Positions 55,571-63,480 of a stretch of DNA of 64,000 nt are shown in pieces. The notes beneath the pieces are model-generated. The model saw nothing but the letters and a program-made list of their open reading frames with translations. It did not search any database and was not told where the DNA came from. A program made the translations under genes and the position numbers. Numbering within the stretch: position 1 is the stretch's first letter; the number at the start of each line of letters is the position of its first letter. The DNA comes from Actinokineospora fastidiosa. GTDB lineage: Bacteria > Actinomycetota > Actinomycetes > Mycobacteriales > Pseudonocardiaceae. The stretch is taken from NCBI RefSeq assembly GCF_014648415.1, contig NZ_BMRB01000002.1:951260-1015259 (forward strand), given 5' to 3'.

Positions 55571-57592
55571 TCAGCGCAGGCCGTTGCGGACGGCGACCTC
55601 GACCAGCAGGTCGGGGTCGTCGCTGATCACGCCGTCGACGCCGAGGGCGATCAGGCGCTGCATGGTCGCCTCGTCGTTGACCGTGTACGGGACGACCTTG
55701 ACGCCCTTGCGCTGGAGTTCGGCCACCGTGGGGCCGTGGAAGTAGGCCGGGTTCTCCCGCAGGTACCAGTCCTCGGACGCGACCGTGCCCTGGTTCGGGT
55801 CGTGCACCTGCCAGTTGGCCGACACCGTGGACGCGCCCGACTGGCGGACCAGCTTGGCCAGGTCGCGGTGCTTCCACCAGTCCAGCCCGCCCGTCCACGG
55901 GCTCTTGACCGTCGGGTCGCCGTAGACGGCCTGCAGGGAGCACTCGTCGGCGATCGAGGCGCACTCGGCCGGGCCGTACTGCCAGACCAGGGCGACGGTC
56001 TCGATGCCGGCCCGGCGGGCCAGCATGATCGTGCGCCAGTCGAACGACTGGAGAGTGGTGCGGCGCGTGAAGCCCGCCCGCTTGATCTCGCCGACGACCT
56101 TGCGGGTGAACACGTCGTAGGGCGCGGTGTCTGCCGCGGTCGGGCTGATCTTGGTCTCGATGTTGAGCCGGACGTCGGTGCGGCCGGACGCGCGGACGGC
56201 GGCGAACACCTCGGCCAGCGTCGGGACGCGCTCACCCGGGACGGCGCGCTGGCGCGGGAACTCCGGCAGGGTCTTGCTGCCGCAGTCGAGCGTCTTGAGC
56301 TGTGCGAGCGTCAGGTCGTGCACGCGCTTGCCGACGTACGGGAACTTCGGGTCGCCCGCCGTCGTGGGCGCGGTGTCGACGCAGTGGGAGCCGTTGATCG
56401 TGCGGTCGTGCAGGACGACCACGACGCCGTCCGCGCTGATGCCGGTGTCAAGCTCCAGTGTGGACACATCCGGGTTGGCCAAGGCGTGCCGGAACGCGGC
56501 GAGGGTGTTCTCCGGCAGGACGGCGCGGGCGCCGCGGTGTCCCTGGATGTCGAACGGGGAGGCGTAGCCGCGCGGAAGCCGGTAACCGCGGTCGGCGAGC
56601 AGCGCGCGCAGGCGGTCCGGGTAGTCGGTGATGAGCCCGTCGACGCCGTCGTCGATCAGCTTTGCCATGGTGGGCACGTCGTTGACCGTCCACGGGATCA
56701 CCTTGATGCCGTTGCGGTGCGCGTGGCGGACCATGTCGCGGGTGACGTACGGCCGGTATCCCGGGTCGGTGACCTTGCCGTTCTGCGGGAACCCGTGCAC
56801 GGGCGAGAAGGCGGACGCGCGGAAGGTCCTGATCGCGGCGATGGGGTCGCCGCCGAAGTCGTCGATGTCCAGTCCCCCGAGCCACGGCGACTTGCCGGGC
56901 TTGCCGGTCTGGAGGAAGTCGTAGTTGGTCAGCGCGACCCTCGGGATGCGCGGGGCGACCTCCTGCCAGCGCATGAGCGTGCCCCAGTCGAAACTCTGGA
57001 TGCTCACCCGCCGCTCCATGCCCGCCTTGCGGATCTCGGCCAGCGTCACCTGCACGAACTGCTCACGAGGCGCGGTCTCGTGCGGCGCCCCCGCCTCCAC
57101 CTTGGTCTCGATGTTGAACCGCACGTCCCGAGCGCCGTACCGCTCGACGAGGGCGAACACCTCGCTCAACAGCGGCATCCGCGCCCCCGGGGCCAACCGC
57201 TGCCCCGGGTGGTCCACCAGCCGCAGCGAGCCGCAGTCGAGCGTGCGCACCTGGGCGAGCGTCAGCGTGTTGACGTACTTGCCCACATAGGGGAACTCAG
57301 GGTCGCCGTCCGTCACGGGCTCCGTGTCCCGGCACTTGCGGGCGTCGACACGCCGATCGTGCGTGACGACGGCCTGCCGGTCCTCGGTGATCTGCACGTC
57401 CAACTCCAAGGTGGACACCCCGAGCCGGATGGCGTTGCCGAACGAACTGAGGCTGCTCTCCACCCGCAACCCCAACCCACCCCGGTGGGCCTGCAGGTCA
57501 AACCCCCGCCCACCCTCCGCCGCCGAGGGCACAACCCCCACCACGGATAACGCCGCGGCCACCACCGCAACCACTGTCAAGGATCGCTTCAT
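55571..57592 (-). CDS. Secreted glycerophosphodiesterase with two tandem GDPD domains
   Basis: A 673-residue exported protein. Signal peptide 1-25 (MKRSLTVVAVVAAALSVVGV...SAAE). Two homologous domains of about 315 residues follow. Domain 1 (about 34-335) has HRGGLGLRVESSLSSF (His36, Glu45), LELDVQ and VVTHDRR (His78). Domain 2 (about 348-673) has HRGARAVLPENTLAAF (His352), LELDTG and VVLHDRTI. Both keep the catalytic His pair and metal-binding acids, so both may be active; only domain 2 has the canonical PENT. They share matching loops such as EFPYVGKYV/KFPYVGKRV and ITDYPDRL/ISDDPDLL, showing an internal duplication. GDPD enzymes release glycerol-phosphate from phospholipid head groups. The ATG at 57592 begins the signal peptide. 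Confidence 0.92.
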   Translation of the reverse strand: MKRSLTVVAVVAAALSVVGVVPSAAEGGRGFDLQAHRGGLGLRVESSLSSFGNAIRLGVSTLELDVQITEDRQAVVTHDRRVDARKCRDTEPVTDGDPEFPYVGKYVNTLTLAQVRTLDCGSLRLVDHPGQRLAPGARMPLLSEVFALVERYGARDVRFNIETKVEAGAPHETAPREQFVQVTLAEIRKAGMERRVSIQSFDWGTLMRWQEVAPRIPRVALTNYDFLQTGKPGKSPWLGGLDIDDFGGDPIAAIRTFRASAFSPVHGFPQNGKVTDPGYRPYVTRDMVRHAHRNGIKVIPWTVNDVPTMAKLIDDGVDGLITDYPDRLRALLADRGYRLPRGYASPFDIQGHRGARAVLPENTLAAFRHALANPDVSTLELDTGISADGVVVVLHDRTINGSHCVDTAPTTAGDPKFPYVGKRVHDLTLAQLKTLDCGSKTLPEFPRQRAVPGERVPTLAEVFAAVRASGRTDVRLNIETKISPTAADTAPYDVFTRKVVGEIKRAGFTRRTTLQSFDWRTIMLARRAGIETVALVWQYGPAECASIADECSLQAVYGDPTVKSPWTGGLDWWKHRDLAKLVRQSGASTVSANWQVHDPNQGTVASEDWYLRENPAYFHGPTVAELQRKGVKVVPYTVNDEATMQRLIALGVDGVISDDPDLLVEVAVRNGLR

Positions 57593-57843
57593 GCCCGGAT
57601 GCTCGCCGCCCAACACAACCACCCGGTAGCCACCGGATGAACACCACCACAGCCCCACCACAAGGCCCTCGACCCGACCGGCAGCCGACACTCCTGGCCG
57701 CCCAAGTCACGTCTTCATGACACGCGCCCGCACCGCTCGCCACGTCCGAACCCGAGCAGCAGGGACCGCTACCCCAGTGGCACTCCGCCCGCGTGGATCT
57801 CGACCCTCAACACCCTCTCACCACCAGGCATAGCGCACCCCCA

Positions 57844-57934
57844 CCCGGAGCCCGGAGCCCGGAGCCCGGAGCCCGGAGCCCGGAGCCCGGAGCCCGGAGC
57901 CCGGAGCCCGGAGCCCGAAGCCCGAAGCCCGAAA
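57844..57934. repeat. 7-bp satellite: ten CCCGGAG units plus three variants
   Basis: Ten perfect tandem copies of CCCGGAG (57844-57913) followed by CCCGAAG twice and CCCGAAA. It lies in the 431-bp intergenic region between pabAB and the GDPD gene, about 250 bp upstream of the GDPD start and 90 bp beyond the pabAB stop. Three units equal seven codons. No gene is supported in the rest of 57593-58023. Confidence 0.95.
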
Positions 57935-58023
57935 GGCAGACCCCTCCCGCCCGGGGGCTGACCCCCACGGTCAATCCTATCGCGACCCACCGACAAAACT
58001 GGAGCGGACACTCCGAAAGGCCG

Positions 58024-60048
58024 TCACCGCACCGAGGCCCGGCCGGGGAACTGCACCCCCAGCAGGTCCACCAGCGCCGCCGCCTTGACCGCCGTCTCCT
58101 CGTACTCCTCCCCCGGGTCCGACAGCGCCACCACCGCCCCGCCGACCCCGAAGGCCACCTCGCCCGGTCGCACGACCAGCGTGCGGATCACCATGCTCAA
58201 ATCGGCCGCCCCGGTGAGCGAGAACCACCCCAGCGCCCCCGAGTACACCCCGCGCGGGCCGCGCTCCAGGTGGTCGATGATCTCCATCGTGCGTTCCTTC
58301 GGCGCGCCCGTCATCGAGCCGCCGGGGAAGGCCGCGCGCAGGCAGCGGACCGCGGAGACGCCCTCCGCCAGCCGCGCCCGCACCGTGCTCACCAGCTGGT
58401 GCACGGTCGCGTAGGACTCGACCTGGAACAACGCGGGCACGTGCACCGACCCGACCTCCGCGTACACGCCGAGGTCGTTGCGCACGAGGTCGACGATCAT
58501 CAGGTTCTCCGCGCGGTCCTTCTCCGCCGTGGCGAGGTCGTGCCGCAGGGCGGCGTCCTCCTCCGGGGTGCGCCCGCGCGGCCGGGTCCCCTTGATCGGC
58601 CGCGACTCGACCATCCCGTCCGAGGAGACCGCCAGGAACCGCTCCGGCGACGCGCTCAGCACCGCCCGGTCCCCGAACCGCAGGAACGCGCCGAACGGGG
58701 CCGGGTTGGCCACCCGCAGCCGCCGGTACGTCGCCCACGGGTCCAACTCGGCTGGCGCGGTCAGCTCGTTGGTCAGGCAGACCTCGTAGGACTCCCCGTC
58801 CCGGATGGCGGCCAGGCACTCGTCGATCATCGCCAGGTACGCCGCCCGGTCGTGCCGCGCGGTCAGCCCGCCGACCCGAGGCTGCGCGCCCGGCGCGGGC
58901 AGCGGGGACAGCGTCAGCAGCCGGGCCGACGTCTCGTCCAGCCAGTGCTCCGCCTCCTCCGAGTCGAGCGCCAGCAGGTGGATCTCCTCGGTCTGGTGGT
59001 CGAAGACGATGACGCGGTCGGCGAACACCAGCGCCGCGTCCGGGTCCGGGCTCGCGTGGGCGCGGCTGCCGCCGGTCTCGGCCTTCAGCTCGTACCCCAG
59101 GTAGCCGACCCACCCGAGGGCGAAGCCGAACGGCAGGTACGGCACGTCGACCCGCCACCGGGCGAGGTCCGCGTCGAGCCAGTCGAGGAACGAGCCGTGG
59201 TGGACGTGCGTGCCGTCCTTGTCCTGCACGGTGACGGTCCCCGCCTGCACGTCGGCGGTCGCCACGCGGGCCAGCGGGCCGGACGCGTCCCCCAGGTACG
59301 AGAACCGCCCGCCGCCCGCCGAGTCGAGCCAGAAGGCGTGCTCGGAGTCGCGGTAGAAGGCGTCGAAGGCCTCCTCCGCGGTGACCGGGAGCGTCAGGTG
59401 CCGGACCAGCACGCGCGCGTTCGGCGCCTGGGCGCGGGGAGCGAGCGTGATGCGCTCCCTCGGTTGTTCGGCGTGGTGGCGGCGGGTCATCGCCGCGAAG
59501 TTGGCCAGCAGGTCGAGCCCGCGCTCGGTGCAGACGGACTCGGGGTGGAACTGCACCCCCCACGCGGGCCGGTCGCGGTGCCGTACGCCCATCAGGACGC
59601 CGTCGTCCGCCCATGCGGTCGGCTCCAACTCCGGGGGCAGGTCGGTGACTGTCAGCGAGTGGTAGCGCACGACCCGTAACGGATTGGGTAAGCCGTCGAA
59701 CAAGTCCCGGCCGTCGTGGTGGACGGTGGAGAGCCTGCCGTGGCGGACCTGCGGGGCGTGCCCGACCTGCGCTCCCGCGAGCAGGCACAGCCCCTGGTGG
59801 CCCAGGCAGACCCCGAGCAGCGGCTGGCGGGCGGCGGCGAGCACGGCGGCGCTGAGGCCGAAGTCGCGGTGCTTCGCCGGATGGCCGGGGCCGGGCGAGA
59901 TGACGACGTTGTCGAAGTCGGCGAGGCCGCCGAGGTCCCAGTCCTCGTCGTTGCGCACCACCGTGGGGCGCGCTCCGTCAAGCGAAGCCAAGGCCTGGTA
60001 GAGGTTGTAGGTGAAGGAGTCGTGGTTGTCCACGATCAGCGTCCGCAC
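58024..60048 (-). CDS. pabAB: Aminodeoxychorismate synthase, fused PabA-PabB
   Basis: Makes 4-amino-4-deoxychorismate from chorismate and glutamine for folate or for aminobenzoate-derived natural products. Residues 1-200 are the glutamine amidotransferase (VDNHDSFTYNLYQAL, oxyanion/catalytic GVCLGHQGL, GVQFHPES); residues 225-674 the chorismate-binding synthase (ESRPIKGTRPRGRTPEEDAAL, ENLMIVDLVRNDLG, PGGSMTGAPKERTMEIID). The GTG at 60048 has AGGAGGGG 5 bp upstream; the frame is open far beyond it but only because of GC bias. Divergent from a histidine kinase gene. No pabC is adjacent. Confidence 0.95.
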   Translation of the reverse strand: MRTLIVDNHDSFTYNLYQALASLDGARPTVVRNDEDWDLGGLADFDNVVISPGPGHPAKHRDFGLSAAVLAAARQPLLGVCLGHQGLCLLAGAQVGHAPQVRHGRLSTVHHDGRDLFDGLPNPLRVVRYHSLTVTDLPPELEPTAWADDGVLMGVRHRDRPAWGVQFHPESVCTERGLDLLANFAAMTRRHHAEQPRERITLAPRAQAPNARVLVRHLTLPVTAEEAFDAFYRDSEHAFWLDSAGGGRFSYLGDASGPLARVATADVQAGTVTVQDKDGTHVHHGSFLDWLDADLARWRVDVPYLPFGFALGWVGYLGYELKAETGGSRAHASPDPDAALVFADRVIVFDHQTEEIHLLALDSEEAEHWLDETSARLLTLSPLPAPGAQPRVGGLTARHDRAAYLAMIDECLAAIRDGESYEVCLTNELTAPAELDPWATYRRLRVANPAPFGAFLRFGDRAVLSASPERFLAVSSDGMVESRPIKGTRPRGRTPEEDAALRHDLATAEKDRAENLMIVDLVRNDLGVYAEVGSVHVPALFQVESYATVHQLVSTVRARLAEGVSAVRCLRAAFPGGSMTGAPKERTMEIIDHLERGPRGVYSGALGWFSLTGAADLSMVIRTLVVRPGEVAFGVGGAVVALSDPGEEYEETAVKAAALVDLLGVQFPGRASVR

Positions 60049-60144
60049 GGCCCCTCCTCTCGTTTGCGCTCGCACAGAATCTGCGGGCCGGACGTCCCGC
60101 CGCCGTGGCAGCCGCGTCTCCCAGGTGACGAGGAGGGGCGATCC

Positions 60145-61413
60145 ATGCCACAGCACCGGCGCCACCCGGCCCCGAACCGCGAGAATGCTACCGCCGGCAC
60201 GGCGGTGCCCAGGCCCCGCGCCGACGCGCACGACCGGGCTGACCAGCCCGAACCAGCGGATCGGGGAGGTGGGAAGCTGAGCGGTGTGCTGCCCCGACAG
60301 GTCCCCCTGCGCCTGCCGCGCGCCCTGGTGAGCGCGAGCCCGCGCACGCGTGCCCTGGCCTCTGACGCCGCTGCGGTCGTCCTGGCCGCCCTGGACGTCT
60401 GGCTGGTCGTGCCCGAGGAACCGCCGTGGTACTCCCCGTGGTTCAGCTGGCTCGCGGTCGCGGCGCTGCTGCTGCGCCGCCACCTGCCGTTCGTGACGGT
60501 CCTGCTGTGCGTGCCCGGCTTCTTCTTCGGCTGGGCGCAGCTGGCGGCCATGATCGCCCTCGGCTCGCTGGCCAAGCGCGAGCTGTTCTCCTGGAAGACG
60601 GCCGCGGGCGCCCTCCTGGTCTGCGTGTGCCGCTTCGTCCTGTGGCCGTGGACCGACTTCCTCGACCTGACGTGGAAGGAGCACATCCTCGACGCGATGT
60701 ACGGCGTGCTCGTCGCGGGCATGCCGGTGGCGATCGGGATGCTGATCACGGTCCGCGGCCAGCTGTCCGCGCGCATCCGCGACCTCGCCAGAAGCCAGGA
60801 CCGCGAGAAACGCCTCCATGCCGCCACCGTACGCGCCGCCGAACGCGCCAAACTCGCCCGCGAAATGCACGACGTGGTGTCCCACCAGGTGACGCTGATC
60901 GCAATGCAGGCAGGCGCCCTCCAGGTCAGCACGACGGACCCCGAATCCCGCGAGGCCGCCGCCACCATCCGCGCATTGAGCACCCAGACACTGGAAGAAC
61001 TCCGCGAACTGGTCGGCGTCCTGCGCTCCGGCGGCGACGAAGAGGAAATCCAACCCGGCTTGGACGAGGTAGACGCCCTGGTCCACGACGGCGTGGCAAT
61101 GACGATTTCCGTGGACCCGCTCTCCGTCCCCGCCCCCATCTCCCGAGCCGCTTACCGGACGGTGCAGGAGGCGCTGACGAACGTGCGCAAACACGCCGGG
61201 GGCGCCCGAACATCGGTGCTGGTCAAGGAATCGGACGGCCATTTGGAAATCGAGGTCCGCAACAGCAGGCCCCGCCGCCGCTCCCCCGGCTTCCCCTCCG
61301 GCGGCCACGGCCTCCTCGGCCTCCGCGAACGCGCCACCCTCCTCTCCGGCACCCTCGACGCGGGCCCCACCACCGACGGCGGCTATCGAGTGATCGCCCG
61401 CTATCCGCTGTGA
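60145..61413 (+). CDS. Orphan sensor histidine kinase (HisKA_3 type)
   Basis: A two-component sensor kinase of NarL/DesK type. About five membrane helices lie in the N-terminal half (VVLAALDVWLVV, FSWLAVAALLL, FVTVLLCVPGFFFGWAQL, GALLVCVCRFVLWPW, VLVAGMPVAIGML). KLAREMHDVVSHQVTLIAMQAGAL is the phosphoacceptor His box, AAYRTVQEALTNVRKHAG the N box and GGHGLLGLRERATLLSGTL the G box. The ATG at 60145 has AGGAGGGG 6 bp upstream and gives 422 residues; an in-frame GTG at 60286 (375 residues) would remove a polar N-terminal segment and is also likely. No response-regulator gene is adjacent, which is unusual for this family. Confidence 0.88.
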   Translation: MPQHRRHPAPNRENATAGTAVPRPRADAHDRADQPEPADRGGGKLSGVLPRQVPLRLPRALVSASPRTRALASDAAAVVLAALDVWLVVPEEPPWYSPWFSWLAVAALLLRRHLPFVTVLLCVPGFFFGWAQLAAMIALGSLAKRELFSWKTAAGALLVCVCRFVLWPWTDFLDLTWKEHILDAMYGVLVAGMPVAIGMLITVRGQLSARIRDLARSQDREKRLHAATVRAAERAKLAREMHDVVSHQVTLIAMQAGALQVSTTDPESREAAATIRALSTQTLEELRELVGVLRSGGDEEEIQPGLDEVDALVHDGVAMTISVDPLSVPAPISRAAYRTVQEALTNVRKHAGGARTSVLVKESDGHLEIEVRNSRPRRRSPGFPSGGHGLLGLRERATLLSGTLDAGPTTDGGYRVIARYPL

Positions 61414-61510
61414 TCTGAGCCCTACCCCGAATGGATGACGCCACCACCGAGTCGAAGGTGGCGTCTCCTGCGCCCCGGTAAATTCCGGGCGGCGACCAGG
61501 AGGGGGAGCT

Positions 61511-61798
61511 ATGACCAGCGGTTTCGGCCTGCAGTTGAACGAATTGGACAGGCTGGCCAACCAGGAGTTGCCGTTGCTCGCGGAGATGATGGCCGAGCCC
61601 ATTCCGGCGCTGGCGGCTCTCCACGACTTCGGTCCCACGCACAACTGCCCGGAGGCCAGCGCCGTGACACGGGCGCATTCGGCGCACTTGGACCTCATCA
61701 GCTCGCGACAGCGGCAGGTCTGCGACGCGATCGACGAGACCGCGAGCACGCTTCGGGAAATCATCGCGCTCTACCGTCGCGCCGACGGGCAGGGGTGA
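61511..61798 (+). CDS. Small helical ESX-like protein
   Basis: A 95-residue protein, likely a two-helix hairpin (FGLQLNELDRLANQELPLLAEMMAEPIPALAAL and SAHLDLISSRQRQVCDAIDETASTLREIIALY). Size and helix pattern match WXG100/ESX-type small proteins, although the WXG turn itself is not present. ATG with GGAGGGGGAG 4 bp upstream. The stop TGA overlaps a possible GTG of the next gene, so the two are coupled. GC content at third positions is lower than in the backbone genes. Confidence 0.75.
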   Translation: MTSGFGLQLNELDRLANQELPLLAEMMAEPIPALAALHDFGPTHNCPEASAVTRAHSAHLDLISSRQRQVCDAIDETASTLREIIALYRRADGQG

Positions 61799-61800
61799 TC

Positions 61801-62724
61801 GTGGCGGGCTGGCCGGACGACGACACGCTCGTCGAGGCGGAATCGCGGGTGCAGGCCAAGTTCCGCGAACTCCAGGTCCGGGCGTGGCAACTCGACGACG
61901 ACCTCTCGTTCGCGGTATTTCCCGGACTCCGGACCTGCCTGGCCTTCGACCCGGAGGACATTCGCCGGGAGTTCGAGGCCATTCAGATCACCGCCCGCCG
62001 CCTCGGTGATTCCGAAGAAGCCGAGTTGCTCTTCTCCCGGATCGAGAACAACACATTGGACGGCTGGAACGGCGAAGCGGCGATAGCGTTCCTCGACCGC
62101 GTGACAGCGATCCACCGGGCCGCGTCCGTGCAACGGGAACACATCCTCGCCGCGCTCGCTTCCCGGGCGGCCGTGTACCAGATCGCCGTGGACGCTCGGC
62201 GCAACCATCTGGAACTCGCCCGCGCCACGGTGTCGGCCATCGACATCGCACTCGGCGAGATGTCCGAGCGAGCGGCGAAAGGCGCGGTCTCCGTCCTCGC
62301 CGACCTCGGGAAGGACCTGGCTAACCTTGACCCGACCAAGTTGCTGGGAAGCGGGATCAGCATGCTGATCAGCGTCACCAAGGGCACGGTGGACATGCTG
62401 ATCGGCGGGAGCGAGTACGAGCAGATTGTCGACACGTTCGTGATCGAGTCTCGCAAGCTCGCAGACGGCCTCAGCTCTGATCTGCTGGCGGTACGTCAGA
62501 AAATGCAGGACGACCATTACAACCTGAGCACCGAAGTCGCGGAATCCGTTCTCCAGCAGCCGCTTCCCGCAGCCGCGGATGTGGACAGCCCGGACTTCAG
62601 CTACTCGGCCTTCTGGCACGATGGTCGCGAGCCCGTGCAGTTCGAGGACAAGGTCGCGGCCGAGCAGGCTGAGATGAAGGCAGAGGAGTCGACGATCCAC
62701 CGGCGGCTCAAGGGGGCGCTGTGA
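61801..62724 (+). CDS. WXG-type helical protein, probable secreted or surface partner
   Basis: A 307-residue, mostly helical protein. NNTLDGWNGEAAIAFLDRVTAIHRAA (about 82-107) contains a WNG turn between helices and an AAxxF pattern as in the WXG100 domain of type VII substrates, preceded by about 80 residues of helix and followed by a Gly-rich hydrophobic stretch (LLGSGISMLISVTKGTVDMLIGG) and an acidic C terminus. GTG at 61801 with AGGGG 5 bp upstream; GTG at 61795 would overlap the previous stop. Coupled by GTGA to the DUF3558-like gene. No toxin domain is recognised at the C terminus. Confidence 0.75.
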   Translation: MAGWPDDDTLVEAESRVQAKFRELQVRAWQLDDDLSFAVFPGLRTCLAFDPEDIRREFEAIQITARRLGDSEEAELLFSRIENNTLDGWNGEAAIAFLDRVTAIHRAASVQREHILAALASRAAVYQIAVDARRNHLELARATVSAIDIALGEMSERAAKGAVSVLADLGKDLANLDPTKLLGSGISMLISVTKGTVDMLIGGSEYEQIVDTFVIESRKLADGLSSDLLAVRQKMQDDHYNLSTEVAESVLQQPLPAAADVDSPDFSYSAFWHDGREPVQFEDKVAAEQAEMKAEESTIHRRLKGAL

Positions 62725-63338
62725 GGGCGACGTCGGTCATCGTCGGTTTGGCGTTCCTTACCCTCGCCGCGGGTTGTGTCGCGGAGCCCGGCACGCCGGT
62801 GGCCAGCCGACCGAGCACCTCGATCCCCGCACCCACCACTGTCACGACGCCTCCGCGGACGCGGGTGACCACGCACTCTGTGAACCCACCGGAGGTGGTG
62901 AGGGAGATCGACGTGCTGGCCTGGACGGACAAGCCCTGCGCCGTCCTCACCGACGCGCAGGCCAATCACGTGGGAATCAACGCCCCCGCGGAATCCAGCA
63001 TGCCGAACGAGCAGGGCGCACGGTGTTCACGGCGCGCGGAGGCAGGCGGGCCGGAGCTGCACATCAGGCTCTTCGGCAGGCGTGAGGACGTGACGAAGCT
63101 GCTGCTCGCGACCGATGAGCGCACCGAGTACCTGGCCGAGGCCACGGTAGCCGGGCAACCCGCGGTCGTAGCCTCAAGCGAGCCCGAACCCGAACAACGG
63201 TGCGTCGTGGGCGTCATGATGGCCGAGGACCAGTCGATCGAGGTAGATCTCCGCGCAGGCGAGCACGACCGAGGCGATGTCTGCGACCGCGCCCTGGTGG
63301 CCGCCGAAATGGTGGTGGCGACAATCGCGGCAACATAA
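62721..63338 (+). CDS. DUF3558-type lipoprotein
   Basis: A 205-residue exported lipoprotein. The signal peptide ends with a lipobox at Cys19 (LTLAAGC), followed by a Thr/Pro-rich linker and a domain beginning LAWTDKPCAVLTDAQANHVGI, which is the start typical of DUF3558 proteins of Pseudonocardiales and mycobacteria. Three further Cys (in GARCSRR, EQRCVVG and GDVCDRA) may form disulfides. GTG start overlaps the upstream stop. Role unknown; such proteins often sit beside WXG-type genes. Confidence 0.85.
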   Translation: MRATSVIVGLAFLTLAAGCVAEPGTPVASRPSTSIPAPTTVTTPPRTRVTTHSVNPPEVVREIDVLAWTDKPCAVLTDAQANHVGINAPAESSMPNEQGARCSRRAEAGGPELHIRLFGRREDVTKLLLATDERTEYLAEATVAGQPAVVASSEPEPEQRCVVGVMMAEDQSIEVDLRAGEHDRGDVCDRALVAAEMVVATIAAT

Positions 63339-63480
63339 CCAATCAATGACCGTCTTTCCGGCACGAGGAGAACGCCGAGAACCGGTGACTGCGGAGGTCG
63401 CATTGAGGAAGACCATCGGTGGTCGAGTTCGCAGGTCCGACCGCCATCGCCTGCGGAATGTGGAAGCGATCCGGACAGGG

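Noticed and set aside
57844-57934. CRISPR-like array
   Set aside because: Units are 7 bp and contiguous, with no unique spacers and no cas genes in the window.
57769-58011. 80-codon minus-strand frame through the 7-bp repeat, encoding GLRAPGS repeats
   Set aside because: The regular peptide is a trivial result of the repeat (21 bp equals seven codons); no convincing ribosome-binding site and no flanking domain.
58024-61764. Open frame of 1246 codons on the minus strand running from pabAB through the region opposite the histidine kinase
   Set aside because: Only the part from GTG 60048 has a ribosome-binding site and homologous domains; the rest is the antisense shadow of the kinase gene, kept open by GC bias.
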